From the NCBI GenBank assembly GCA_013817305.1, contig JACDCY010000003.1, positions 21,181 through 85,180 on the forward strand: 64,000 bases of DNA, in the 5' to 3' direction. How positions within the stretch are numbered: position 1 is the first letter of the stretch; each line of letters starts with the position of its first letter. The notes under the pieces are model-generated. The model ran no database searches and was not told where the DNA came from. It saw only the letters and a list, made by a program, of their open reading frames with translations. The stretch comes from Gemmatimonadaceae bacterium. GTDB taxonomy: Bacteria > Gemmatimonadota > Gemmatimonadetes > Gemmatimonadales > Gemmatimonadaceae. Of this stretch, positions 38,597-47,200 are shown in pieces. A program made the translations under genes and the position numbers.

Positions 38597-39348
38597 CACA
38601 CGCCCAGCCCAGCCGCGTCGGGAGCTGGCCTGCCCTCGATGAACTGCCGGACGATGGGATCCGCGCTCTGCTGGATCTGCTCGACGGTGCCGACTTGGCG
38701 AATCCGTCCCTCGTACAGCATCGCGATCCGCGAGCCCACCGCGTACGCGCTCTTCATGTCGTGCGTGATGACGATGCTCGTGACGGCGAGGCGCTCGCGC
38801 AGCCGGATCATGAGCTGGTCGATGACCGACGCCGTCACGGGATCGAGCCCCGTCGTAGGCTCGTCATACAGCATGTACTTCGGCCGTCGCGCGATCGCCC
38901 GCGCGATTCCGACCCGCTTCCGCATGCCGCCGCTCAGCTCGGCCGGATACCTGTCCTCGATGTTGAGCAGGTCGACGAGCGCGAGCGCCTCGCTCACCCG
39001 GCTTTTCATTTCGGCGCCCGACAGATGGCTGAGCTTCTTCAGTCCCATCGCGACGTTCTGCGCGACGGTCAGCGAGTCGAACAATGCCGCGAACTGGAAG
39101 ACGTAGCCGATGTGGGCGCGCAGATCGTACACCTCCCGGCGGGACAGCTCCGGAACCTCCTGCCCGTCCACAAACACGGTACCCTCGTCCGGCTCGAGCA
39201 GCCCGACGATGTGCTTGATCGCGACTGATTTCCCGGTGCCGGACCCGCCGATTACCACCATCGTCTCGCCCTCGGACACGTCGAGCGAGAATCCCCGCAG
39301 GACGTGCTTGTTGCCGAAAGATTTGTGGACGTTATCGAGGCGGATCAA
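38596..39348 (-). CDS. ABC transporter ATP-binding protein, MlaF-like
   Basis: 250 residues with Walker A GGSGTGKS, Q-loop YVFQFAALFDSLTV, signature LSGGMRKRVGIARAI, Walker B MLYDEPTTGLDP and switch His ITHDM. The FQFAALFDSLTV and SGGMRKRVGIARA runs are typical of MlaF/Ttg2A, the ATPase of the MlaFEDB phospholipid transporter. No MlaE permease or MCE-domain protein is encoded next to it. It must pair with partners elsewhere. It is followed by the overlapping AraC-type gene. Confidence 0.9.
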   Translation of the reverse strand: MIRLDNVHKSFGNKHVLRGFSLDVSEGETMVVIGGSGTGKSVAIKHIVGLLEPDEGTVFVDGQEVPELSRREVYDLRAHIGYVFQFAALFDSLTVAQNVAMGLKKLSHLSGAEMKSRVSEALALVDLLNIEDRYPAELSGGMRKRVGIARAIARRPKYMLYDEPTTGLDPVTASVIDQLMIRLRERLAVTSIVITHDMKSAYAVGSRIAMLYEGRIRQVGTVEQIQQSADPIVRQFIEGRPAPDAAGLGV

Positions 39349-39357
39349 TGCGAGGGA

Positions 39358-39376
39358 CTAGGTATTAGTTATTAGG
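39358..39376. repeat. Degenerate TA-rich heptamer repeat
   Basis: CTAGGTATTAGTTATTAGG resembles the TATCAGG-type heptamers at 23586-23608 (compare GGTATCAGCTATTAG). It is a possible decayed copy of the same element, just upstream of the MlaF-like gene. Weak. Confidence 0.3.
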
Positions 39377-39633
39377 CAAATAGTGACATCACAAAAGGTG
39401 TGTCCGGGGCGGCGGTGCTGCTACTGGTACGGCGGTCAGGTGGCTCGATCAGCGCTGGACCCCGCGCGAGGACCGCCCCGACGGGCTGGGCGGCTTGCCA
39501 GTTTACCGGCCACGCGCGAGCGTAAACATCCTGTTCGCACGGGCCGACTTTTCGCAGGGGAAAGCCGAGCCAACGATTGCCTCTGGGCCGCAAAAGCGCG
39601 GCAGAAGCCAAACTCTCAATCGGAGAAATCAAG

Positions 39634-41274
39634 TTGCGACATCATTACTCGCCAGTGAGCGTAGGCGTGCGCGTTGCGACGCTCATCCTGTCAGTTGCGT
39701 TGCTCGCCGCAGCGTGTAGCGACACCATCCATCGCGACGTTCTCGCCCCCACCAGTCCCGCACGTTCGGAGAGCGGCAGCGGCGTATCGCTGATCACCTA
39801 CACCTCGATGCCGACCGATGCGCAGGTCGCGCGCGTCACGTCACTCGGCGGAACCGTGGTGTATCGCTACGCCAATTTTCCGATCGTGGCTGCGAGCCTG
39901 CCCCTGGGCTCGGAGACACTTATCGCGGCTGATCCTGCAGTTGTCGCCGTCGAGCTCGATGGCGCGCAGTATGAGCTGTACGGCAGCAAACAGGTCATGG
40001 ATTATGGCGTCAGGCACATCGACGCACCTGGCGCATGGGCACAGGGATTCGCCGGCCAGAATGTAAAGATCGGCATCTTCGACACCGGCATCGATCTCGA
40101 GCACCCGGACCTTGTGGTGCACGGGGGCGTCGACGTCAGCGGCACCGGGTCGCTCGACGACTGCCACGGGCACGGAACGCACGTGGCTGGAATCGCGGCC
40201 GCGACGAACAACGGCAACCATACTGTTGGGGTCGCACCTAAGGCACAGCTGTACGCCATGCGTTTTTTCAACTGCGCCGGAGTGTCGGCAGGGACCGCGG
40301 CGATGATCGCCGGACTCGATTGGGCCGTGAGCAATGGCATGGACGTCGTGAACATGTCGTTCGGCGGCGTCATCGGTGGAGTCGTGGCGAGCCCGCTTCC
40401 TACGGGTTTTCCGACCACCGCCGCATCGACCGCGTTCCAGCGCACCTACGACGCGGGCGTCGTTCTCATCGCCGCGTCGGGCAACAGCAGCACGCCGTAC
40501 GTCAGCTATCCCGCAGCTTTCCCGGGAGTGGTGGCGGTGGGCGCGACGGATGACAAGGATATGATCGCGAGCTTCTCACAGACCGGGACTGACCAGGAGG
40601 TCACTGCCCCGGGTGTGAGTATCTATGCGTCGTACCCTGTCGGAAAAGGCACCAGCACGTCCTTGTTCGTGCCGAGCGACGGCAATCGGGAAGTCGATGC
40701 TATTGGATTCGCGTTCTCGGGAATGACCGCCGCCCGGGGAATCACGGCTTCGGCCGTATACGCCGGGTTCGGGACAGCCGCCGACTATGCCGCCGCCAAT
40801 TGCCCAGGCAAGATCGCGGTCGTTTCGCGCGGCGGACCGACGTTCGCGCAGAAGGCGCAATTCGCGATGGACGCGGGATGCGCCGCAGTGATCATTCATA
40901 ACGTGTTACCCGGACAGCACATCGGCGGCACCCTCGGCGCCGACACGTCGGCCGGGGGAAAGCCCTGGATTCCGGTGCTGGACGTCACTTTGGAGGACGG
41001 GCTCTACCTCCGCGACCGAATCCAGGCGGGTCCGACGACCCTTACCGCAATTAACGCCGCAGGGAACCTGACGACGTTGAGCGGCACGTCGATGGCTTCG
41101 CCGCACGCGGCCGGGGTCGCAGCTCTCATCCTCAGCAAGAACCCGAGCCTCACTCCTGCGCAGGTGCGGTCCATACTCGCGGCCAGCTCGGTCGACCTGG
41201 GTACGCCGGGATGGGATCCAGTATTCGGTCACGGCCGTATTAACGCCCGAAAGGCAGTAGCGCAGACCCCTTAG
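39634..41274 (+). CDS. Subtilisin-like (S8) serine protease lipoprotein with PA insert
   Basis: 546 residues from the TTG at 39634 (GGAG 8 nt upstream); the signal ends in a lipobox (SVALLAAACSD). A prodomain-like region (about 45-110) is followed by the S8 domain with catalytic D150 (FDTGIDLEHPD), H180 (CHGHGTHVAGIAA), Asn in ASGNSSTPYVSYPA and S486 (SGTSMASPHAAGVAAL). A PA-domain insert (about 360-470; AKIAVVSRGG-like, FAMDAGCAAVIIHN) sits between Asn and Ser, as in lactocepin-type enzymes. Probably anchored outside the cell and degrades proteins. Confidence 0.93.
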   Translation: MRHHYSPVSVGVRVATLILSVALLAAACSDTIHRDVLAPTSPARSESGSGVSLITYTSMPTDAQVARVTSLGGTVVYRYANFPIVAASLPLGSETLIAADPAVVAVELDGAQYELYGSKQVMDYGVRHIDAPGAWAQGFAGQNVKIGIFDTGIDLEHPDLVVHGGVDVSGTGSLDDCHGHGTHVAGIAAATNNGNHTVGVAPKAQLYAMRFFNCAGVSAGTAAMIAGLDWAVSNGMDVVNMSFGGVIGGVVASPLPTGFPTTAASTAFQRTYDAGVVLIAASGNSSTPYVSYPAAFPGVVAVGATDDKDMIASFSQTGTDQEVTAPGVSIYASYPVGKGTSTSLFVPSDGNREVDAIGFAFSGMTAARGITASAVYAGFGTAADYAAANCPGKIAVVSRGGPTFAQKAQFAMDAGCAAVIIHNVLPGQHIGGTLGADTSAGGKPWIPVLDVTLEDGLYLRDRIQAGPTTLTAINAAGNLTTLSGTSMASPHAAGVAALILSKNPSLTPAQVRSILAASSVDLGTPGWDPVFGHGRINARKAVAQTP

Positions 41275-41291
41275 CCACACCGGCGACGGGC

Positions 41292-41336
41292 GAATAAAGA
41301 AAGGGCGAGCATTTTCTGCTCGCCCTTTCTTTATTC
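41292..41336. terminator. Bidirectional terminator between protease and sigma-factor genes
   Basis: A stem of about 20 bp (GAATAAAGAAAGGGCGAGCA with its complement) around a 5-nt loop, flanked by A/T-rich ends that give T-rich tails on both strands. It can serve the protease gene (+) and the sigma-factor gene (-). Confidence 0.9.
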
Positions 41337-41383
41337 ATCTGCCTCTAATTCTCAATGCTTAACACGTAAAACCTCGAAGGCAG

Positions 41384-42271
41384 CTAAGCAGCAAAGCTCC
41401 CTAGCGCCCGACCAACTTCTCCCTCGCGCAGCCGCTTCAGCGCGCGATCACGCAGCTGCCGCACCCGCTCGCGGGTAACGCCGAGCATCGATCCGATCTC
41501 TTCGAGCGTGTGCTCACGCCCGCCCTCGAGGCCGAAGTAAAGGCGCAGCACCTTCGCGTCCCGGGGGGGAAGCGTCGAGAGGGCCGCCTCGATCTCGTCG
41601 TTGAGGAAGCGGCTCATCGCCTCTTCCTCGGTGTCGGGCATCTCGTCCGCCACAAAGCGCTCGATCAGCGAGCGATCGCCTTCCGGATCCATCGGTGCGT
41701 CGAGCCGCACGTCGCCGGTGTTCAGGGCGGCGAGCGACTGCACCACATCCACGGACAAGCCGGTCAGCTGAGCCAGCTCGTTGGGCGTGGGCTCGCGCCG
41801 CATCTTCTGACGCAGGATCTCCGACGCCTTGATAATGCGCGAGAGATCCGCCGTGCGGTTGAGGGGCACGCGAACCGTCCGTCCCTGGCGCGCCAGCGAC
41901 GACAGGATGGCCTGCCGGATCCACCAGACCGCATACGAAATGAACTTCACGCCCTGGTCTGGATCGAACTTCCGGGCAGCAGTCAGCAGCCCGACGTTGC
42001 CCTCGCCGATCAGGTCGATCAGCGGAAGGCCACGGTTCTGATACTTCTTCGCCACGGAGATGACGAAGCGCAGGTTCCGCTTCACCAGCTCCTGGAGAGC
42101 ATCCTGGTCTCCCGCGCGGATCAGGCGCGCGAGATCGAGCTCCTCAGTCCCCTTCAGGAGGGGATAAGTGCTCACTTCGTATAGATACTGGTCGAGGATG
42201 TCCCTGTCCGGCTCGGTGGTCCCGATGCCTGCCGGTGTGGTAGTCCTGCGACGCCGCTTCACTTCCGCCAT
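41384..42271 (-). CDS. RNA polymerase sigma-70 factor, compact RpoD/SigA-like
   Basis: 295 residues with regions 1.2 (DQYLYEVSTYPLL), 2.1-2.4 (VKRNLRFVISVAKKYQNRGL, DLIGEGNVGLLTAARKFDP, KFISYAVWWIRQAI), 3 (REPTPNELAQLTGLSVDVV) and 4.2 (EEIGSMLGVTRERVRQLRDR). It lacks the acidic region 1.1 and the long non-conserved insert, so it is shorter than E. coli RpoD. It may be the primary sigma of this organism or a group 2 paralogue. The upstream gap to the tRNAs (287 nt) holds only promoters. Confidence 0.93.
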   Translation of the reverse strand: MAEVKRRRRTTTPAGIGTTEPDRDILDQYLYEVSTYPLLKGTEELDLARLIRAGDQDALQELVKRNLRFVISVAKKYQNRGLPLIDLIGEGNVGLLTAARKFDPDQGVKFISYAVWWIRQAILSSLARQGRTVRVPLNRTADLSRIIKASEILRQKMRREPTPNELAQLTGLSVDVVQSLAALNTGDVRLDAPMDPEGDRSLIERFVADEMPDTEEEAMSRFLNDEIEAALSTLPPRDAKVLRLYFGLEGGREHTLEEIGSMLGVTRERVRQLRDRALKRLREGEVGRALGSFAA

Positions 42272-42476
42272 TTCGAATAATTCCTCGGATAGACTGCTCG
42301 GGGAGGTTTTTCCGCCCCGCGATTAAATCTGCAAAACTCTGAACCCGTCCGTAACTCCAGCCCCCGCTGCCGCAACTACTGCACCCACTCGGCGCTCGAA
42401 CCAGAACCGTTCGTTTTCGGGCGTTATCAAACGGGTGCAAAATACCTGCCGGAGCGATTCCCGCTAGCCCCCTTCG

Positions 42477-42505
42477 TTGACTTCTTTACTACGTACGAAT
42501 ATCGT
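42477..42505 (+). promoter_or_regulatory. Promoter of the tRNA cluster
   Basis: TTGACT at 42477-42482, a 17-nt spacer, then TATCGT at 42500-42505, about 54 nt before tRNA-Ala. Good spacing and -35; -10 matches 4 of 6. Confidence 0.5.
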
Positions 42506-42558
42506 TCAAGGTTCCCAAACGAACGTCAGTTAACGACTTACGTGCGGGGCGGCCGCTG

Positions 42559-42631
<73 letters not shown>

Positions 42632-42677
42632 TTTTTTTGGCCGCGGCCGTTGTATGTTAGGAAGCAGGTCGAGCGTT

Positions 42678-42750
42678 GCGGGAATAGCTCAGTTGGTAGA
42701 GCACAACCTTGCCAAGGTTGGGGTCGCGGGTTCGAGTCCCGTTTCCCGCT
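42678..42750 (+). tRNA. tRNA-Gly (anticodon GCC)
   Basis: Acceptor GCGGGAA/TTCCCGC, anticodon stem CAACC/GGTTG with loop TTGCCAA, T-arm GCGGG-TTCGAGT-CCCGT. CCA not encoded. Confidence 0.97.
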
Positions 42751-42784
42751 CTAAGAAACGGTTCGTGGTTTGTGGTTTTGGGGG

Positions 42785-42807
42785 ACGGCCGCCTGCCGGG
42801 CGGCCGT
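42785..42807 (+). other. GC-rich hairpin between tRNA-Gly and tRNA-Val
   Basis: ACGGCCGCC pairs with GGCGGCCGT around a TGCCG loop, followed by a short T-rich tail. It may be an attenuator or processing hairpin that changes the ratio of upstream to downstream tRNAs. Confidence 0.5.
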
Positions 42808-42825
42808 TTCTGTCGATGGCTGTTA

Positions 42826-42899
42826 GGGCGGTTAGCTCAGTTGGTTAGAGCGCCACGTTGACATCGTGGAGGTCACAAGTTCGAGTCTTGTACCGCCCA
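42826..42899 (+). tRNA. tRNA-Val (anticodon GAC)
   Basis: Acceptor GGGCGGT/ACCGCCC, anticodon stem CCACG/CGTGG with loop TTGACAT, T-arm CACAAG-type stem with TTCGAGT loop. CCA not encoded. Confidence 0.97.
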
Positions 42900-42916
42900 T
42901 GAGGTTCCGAGTTTTT

Positions 42917-42990
42917 GCGCCCGTAGCTCAATTGGATAGAGCATCTGACTACGGATCAGAAGGTTAGGGGTTCGAGTCCCTTCGGGCGCG
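42917..42990 (+). tRNA. tRNA-Arg (anticodon ACG)
   Basis: Acceptor GCGCCCG/CGGGCGC, anticodon stem TCTGA/TCAGA with loop CTACGGA. A34 is expected to be deaminated to inosine by TadA. CCA not encoded. Confidence 0.97.
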
Positions 42991-43005
42991 CTGGTTCCTC
43001 TTTTC

Positions 43006-43086
43006 GTGCTGCAGCCCGCCCGCACTCTCGCGGTCACGCTCCTGGCCGTGCCCGGCGCCTGCGGCGGCGACGCCGCTCCAAAGTAG
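43006..43086 (+). CDS. Possible 26-residue lipoprotein-like micro-ORF between two tRNA-Arg genes
   Basis: GTG start to TAG, 26 residues: a hydrophobic stretch (LAVTLLAVPGAC) ending in a lipobox-like Cys, then GGDAAPK. It resembles a lipoprotein signal with almost no mature part. It could be a tiny envelope peptide, the remnant of a disrupted gene, or chance. No ribosome site is evident. Confidence 0.2.
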   Translation: MLQPARTLAVTLLAVPGACGGDAAPK

Positions 43087-43098
43087 GTTGCCGGGATT

Positions 43099-43172
43099 GC
43101 GCCCGTAGCTCAATTGGATAGAGCATCAGACTTCGGATCTGAGGGTTGGGGGTTCGAGCCCCTCCGGGCGCG
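43099..43172 (+). tRNA. tRNA-Arg (anticodon TCG)
   Basis: Same acceptor and D-arm as the tRNA-Arg(ACG) upstream, but the anticodon stem is TCAGA/TCTGA with loop CTTCGGA. The two probably arose by duplication. CCA not encoded. The antiporter gene starts 27 nt later. Confidence 0.96.
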
Positions 43173-43199
43173 TCCGACATCAACCATTAACGCCGCTAC

Positions 43200-44396
43200 A
43201 TGAGCAGTGGGCTAATACTGGTACTGCTGGTTGCGTCCGCATTCGTCGCGGCGCACTTCGCCTTCGAGCGCCTGGGGAAACGATTCCTCATCGTGTCGGG
43301 CGCGGAGTATCTGGCTCTCGGGATTCTGCTCGGGCCGCAAGTGTCGGGAATCTTCACGCCCGCCCTGCTGGACAGCCTGGCCGCGTTCCCCGCACTGGCG
43401 CTCGGCTGGATGGGGGCCATCATCGGGATGCGATTCTATTTGCCCGAGCTGATAAGGATCCCCGGCTTCACGTATCGTATCGCGCTCTCGGAATCGCTCC
43501 TCACGGTCGCCGTCGTGTTCGCGCTCGAGGCGCTCGCGTTCATGTGGCTGTTCGACATATCGCTGCTGCTCGCGACGCCGCCCGCGCTTGCGCTGGCGGC
43601 GATCGCCGTGTCGTCCTCGCGGGAGACGTACGAGATCGTATCACGCCATCTCGGCGAAGGGGCCTTCGTTACGCAGCTCGATATCTCTACCGCCATCAAC
43701 GCCTTCGTCGCGGTTCTTACGTTCGGCTGGCTGCTCGCAGCGTTCCACGCGAACCCGACCGGCGCGGTGCGGCCGCTTACCTCCACCGAGTGGCTGGTCC
43801 TCTCCGCAGGTATCGGTCTGATCGGCGGCGCGCTGTTCCACCTCTTTCTTGGACGGGAAGACAACATCGACCGGCTGTTCGTCGCGCTCGCCGGAGTACT
43901 GATACTCGTAAGCGGCGCGGCGGCGTATCTCGGACTGTCGCCGCTGCTGGCGGCACTGTTCTTCGGCATCATGCTGGTGAACACATCCCGCAACCGGATC
44001 GAGATCGCCGCCGCGCTCACGCGCGTCGAGCGGCCGCTGTATTTCGTTCTCCTGATCTTCGCCGGCGCGACGTGGCAGCCGAGCCTGCGCGCGTGGGTGG
44101 CGCCAGTGCTGCTGTTCGTCTTCGCGCGCGCGGCCGCGAAGATCGGCGCTGCCCGGATCGGCGCGCGGATGGAGCGGTCGCTGCCGCTGCTCGGGCCGAA
44201 CTGGGGGAGAGCGCTGTTGGGCCAGGGCGGCGTCGCCATAGCGCTGGGAATCGACTACTTGCAGCAGGACCACTTCGCGTTCGCGCACGTCGTCTTCACG
44301 GCGGTCGTGGCGTCGGTGCTGCTGACCGACATGAGTTCGGCGCGCCTCGCGAAGAGCGTGTTCGCAGCCATTCCCGAATCCGGTGGCGGCAAGTGA
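43200..44396 (+). CDS. CPA2-type cation:proton antiporter family membrane protein (first of pair)
   Basis: 398 residues with 10 or more hydrophobic segments in the Na+/H+ exchanger fold (SGAEYLALGILLGPQVSGIF, ISTAINAFVAVLTFGWLLAA, GPNWGRALLGQGGVAIALGI). No regulatory TrkA-N domain. Substrate ion unknown. It begins 27 nt after the last tRNA and overlaps the second antiporter by 4 nt (GTGA), so both are probably translated together and may form one transporter. Confidence 0.88.
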   Translation: MSSGLILVLLVASAFVAAHFAFERLGKRFLIVSGAEYLALGILLGPQVSGIFTPALLDSLAAFPALALGWMGAIIGMRFYLPELIRIPGFTYRIALSESLLTVAVVFALEALAFMWLFDISLLLATPPALALAAIAVSSSRETYEIVSRHLGEGAFVTQLDISTAINAFVAVLTFGWLLAAFHANPTGAVRPLTSTEWLVLSAGIGLIGGALFHLFLGREDNIDRLFVALAGVLILVSGAAAYLGLSPLLAALFFGIMLVNTSRNRIEIAAALTRVERPLYFVLLIFAGATWQPSLRAWVAPVLLFVFARAAAKIGAARIGARMERSLPLLGPNWGRALLGQGGVAIALGIDYLQQDHFAFAHVVFTAVVASVLLTDMSSARLAKSVFAAIPESGGGK

Positions 44397-45724
44397 GACG
44401 CGCACTCATCCTCGCGCTGCTCCTCGGAGGAGTCGCGCTCATACTTCCGCTCGGCTCCGGGGCCCGGGCGCCGTACGCGCTGCTGACGCTCGGATTCCTG
44501 ATGCTCGCCGCTTACACTGTCGCCGAGATCGCCACAGCGGCGAAGCTACCGCGCGTGGTGGGCTATCTGCTCGCGGGCATCGTCTTCGGCCCGTCGCTCG
44601 CGAACATCGTGACCGTGGAAGCATCGGTGACGCTCGCGCCCGTCACTTCACTCGCGATCTCTCTCATCGCTTTTCTAGCGGGCGCCGAGCTGCGCTGGAG
44701 CGAGGTACGCGACAGGATCGGCGGGATCCTCAAGATTCTGACGTCGGAGCTGGCGCTTACGCTCGTCCTGGTGTTTTCCGTCCTGGTCGCGATGCGGGAG
44801 TTCGTGCCGTTTCTCCAGGGCACGAGCTGGACGGAGACGGTCGCATTCTCGCTGTTATTCGCAACGATCGCGATCGTGCATTCGCCGGCGGTGACGCTTG
44901 CCATTCTCTCCGAGACAAAGGCTCGGGGACCGCTGGCGCGCACCGTTCTTGGTACCGTCCTCATATCGGACGTCGCCGTCGTACTCGCCTTCAGCTTGGC
45001 GCTGGCGATTGCGCAGGCCATCGCGCCACCAGCGGGATTCGGCGCGGCGGTGACGGCTGGCACCGTCGCGTGGGAGCTGCTTGGCGCCATCGTCGTCGGC
45101 GCCGCGCTCGGCGGTGCCGTCTCACTGTATCTGCGGTTCGTGCGCAAGGAGCTGTTTCTATTCGCGTTGCTGGTAACGTTTCTCGGCGCCGAGGTCGCGC
45201 GCATGCTGCACGTGGAGGTTCTGCTCACTCTCCTTACCGCTGGTTTCGTGACCGAGAACCTGAGTAGCGAGAAGCTGGGGTTCGCGCTGCGTCACGCCAT
45301 GGAGCGTGCCGCCGATCCGGTATTCGTGGTGTTCTTCGCACTCGCGGGAGCTTCCATTCGCCTGGAAGGGCTCACGCAGATGTGGATGTTCGTGATCCCG
45401 CTCGTGCTGGTCCGGGCCGGGGGCATCCGCTTCGGCTGCGCGATCGGTGCGCGCTGGGCGAAGCTCCCGGACGCCGAGCGGCGCCACGTGTGGACCGGGC
45501 TCGTAGCTCAGGCGGGCGTCGCGATCGGCCTCGCCGCCGTGGTCGCCGAGGTTTACCCTGTTCGGGGAGCCGCACTCAGCACACTGTTCCTGGCGGTGAT
45601 GGCGGTCAACCAGCTCTTGGGGCCGATCCTGTTCAAGCGAGGACTGGCGGCCGCCGGCGAGCTCCAGCCAGCGACCGCCAGACCGAACCCCGAGACGGTT
45701 CCCGCGGAAGCGCCGGCTACTTGA
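44393..45724 (+). CDS. CPA2-type cation:proton antiporter family membrane protein (second of pair)
   Basis: 443 residues from the GTG at 44393, inside the end of the first antiporter. About 12 hydrophobic segments; family-type runs LPRVVGYLLAGIVFGPSLAN, AGAELRWSEVRDRIGGIL, VLGTVLISDVAVVLAFSLAL, TAGFVTENLS, AQAGVAIGLAAVVAEVYP. The ISDVAVV region corresponds to the ion-binding Asp segment. No cytosolic regulatory domain. The stop overlaps the convergent zinc-finger gene by 8 nt. Confidence 0.9.
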   Translation: MRRALILALLLGGVALILPLGSGARAPYALLTLGFLMLAAYTVAEIATAAKLPRVVGYLLAGIVFGPSLANIVTVEASVTLAPVTSLAISLIAFLAGAELRWSEVRDRIGGILKILTSELALTLVLVFSVLVAMREFVPFLQGTSWTETVAFSLLFATIAIVHSPAVTLAILSETKARGPLARTVLGTVLISDVAVVLAFSLALAIAQAIAPPAGFGAAVTAGTVAWELLGAIVVGAALGGAVSLYLRFVRKELFLFALLVTFLGAEVARMLHVEVLLTLLTAGFVTENLSSEKLGFALRHAMERAADPVFVVFFALAGASIRLEGLTQMWMFVIPLVLVRAGGIRFGCAIGARWAKLPDAERRHVWTGLVAQAGVAIGLAAVVAEVYPVRGAALSTLFLAVMAVNQLLGPILFKRGLAAAGELQPATARPNPETVPAEAPAT

Positions 45725-46022
45725 TTCCGAACATCGAGCCGAGGAACCCGCCGCTCTTGTCGCGCGGGACCTGCTGCAACATCTCAAGCTCACCCTTGTC
45801 GAGCCACACTCCCCCGCACTGCGAACACTCGTCGATCTTCACGTGATGGTATTCACGCTCCGTCAGATCGACGCAGCATCTCGGGCACTTGTTCTGCTGC
45901 TCAGACTTGCGCGCCTGCTCCCGCTCGGCGTCGAGCGCTGCCCGGCGGCTCTTGATCAGCTCGGCGTCGACCTTCGCCCAGTATTCGTCTTCGTTCCTGC
46001 GTGGCTTTTCGTCAATCGGCAT
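45717..46022 (-). CDS. TFIIB-type zinc-finger domain protein
   Basis: 101 residues from the ATG at 46022 (AAGGAGA 8 nt upstream). A charged helical N-terminus (EYWAKVDAELIKSRRAALDA) leads to a zinc ribbon: CPRCCVDL, then CSQCGGVWLDKGELEML, the zf-TFIIB signature. The C-terminus is GGFLGSMFG. Small cytosolic protein; function of the family unclear. Confidence 0.85.
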   Translation of the reverse strand: MPIDEKPRRNEDEYWAKVDAELIKSRRAALDAEREQARKSEQQNKCPRCCVDLTEREYHHVKIDECSQCGGVWLDKGELEMLQQVPRDKSGGFLGSMFGIK

Positions 46023-46215
46023 GACCCGTTCTCCTTGCAGGCTCAGTTTCGGGAAAGCTAAGCGAGTGTAGTGCCCGCCCATTACCTGCGATCACTCCTG
46101 AAGCAGTTGCGAGCTCCGGCGAGGCGCTGCTGCATAAATCGGGCTTTTATGGGGTAAAAGTCTTCCTGTATCGCGGTGCCCACTCTAGGGTGTCGAATCT
46201 CCGGCCCCAGACTTT

Positions 46216-47127
46216 GTGATCAAGCGATTGGAAATAAAAAGCCGGCTCCGACGCAGAATTCTTGCGGCGATCGAAACCGGAGTCCTCCGTGCCGGGGATC
46301 GGCTTCCGAGCACGCGCGAGCTGACAGCCGAGATGAATGCCGATCCACGAGTTATCGCGGCGGCATACCGCGAGCTGGCGTCCGAAGGGTTGGTCGAGCT
46401 ACGGGTACGTTCCGGCGCGTACGTTTCGCGCTCCATCGCTCCCGACCGGGTGACTCAGGCCATCTCTTGTGACTGGATCGTGGACGTCTTCGCGGCTGCG
46501 GTGAAGCGCGGGTTGCCAATGCAGGAGCTGGGACCGGTGATGCTCGATTTCGCGATGACCAGGAAATTGCGCGCGGTCGCAGTCGCGGAAATGGCCGATC
46601 AGAGCCTGGGCATCAGCGCCGAGTTGAAGCGGGATTATGGAATTACTGCGTCGAACCTCGTTGTCGAGCAACTTAAAGGCCGGCAAACGCCGCGCGAGAT
46701 TCTTACTGCGCATGTAGTGTTCGCTGCAGAAGATTGCGCCGAAGTAGTCCGCCGGGCCGCTGAGACCCCGACCCGACGGGTAATTGCGGTCGAGTCCCGT
46801 GCCGACCTGCTCGACCCCGAATGGCTCGCGCTCCTCCAGTCCGGCGTTTACGTCGTCGCTACCGATCCTGGTTTTCTGGACCGGGCGGTGAGCGCGATCC
46901 ACCGCGCCGGCGGCTCAACGTCGAGAATGCACCTGCTCGTGGCTGGACGCGACGATCTCTCGAGTATTCCCCCCGGCGCACCTACATACGTAACCGAAAG
47001 CGCGCGGCGCGCGATCGGGAGGCTCAGGCTTCCAGGCCGCATCATTCGCGCGAAACGCCTCTTCGACGAAACCACGGTACAGGAGATCGTGCGTTTCATA
47101 TGCACGCGTAATGAAGAGCTAGGCTGA
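46216..47127 (+). CDS. GntR-family transcriptional regulator with unclassified effector domain
   Basis: 303 residues, GTG start. The N-terminal winged helix (1-70; LRAGDRLPSTRELTAEMNAD, VIAAAYRELASEGLVELRV, SGAYVSR) is typical GntR. The remaining 230 residues are not an aminotransferase or UTRA domain that I can recognise; they look like two alpha/beta lobes (PREILTAHVVFAAEDCAEVV, GRIIRAKRLFDETTVQEIV), perhaps receiver-like. Target and ligand unknown. It stands alone. Confidence 0.85.
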   Translation: MIKRLEIKSRLRRRILAAIETGVLRAGDRLPSTRELTAEMNADPRVIAAAYRELASEGLVELRVRSGAYVSRSIAPDRVTQAISCDWIVDVFAAAVKRGLPMQELGPVMLDFAMTRKLRAVAVAEMADQSLGISAELKRDYGITASNLVVEQLKGRQTPREILTAHVVFAAEDCAEVVRRAAETPTRRVIAVESRADLLDPEWLALLQSGVYVVATDPGFLDRAVSAIHRAGGSTSRMHLLVAGRDDLSSIPPGAPTYVTESARRAIGRLRLPGRIIRAKRLFDETTVQEIVRFICTRNEELG

Positions 47128-47200
47128 CGGTTCACCGCGGTGCGTTGAGCGCATGGGGCCGAGTCCCGCCGTCGAATCGCGTGGGGAAGCTGGCCGGGCG

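Noticed and set aside
39500..39633. Riboswitch upstream of the subtilase gene
   Set aside because: The leader has GC-rich stems and a CGCAAAAGCG-like loop, but I could not match it to c-di-GMP, cobalamin or other known riboswitch cores.
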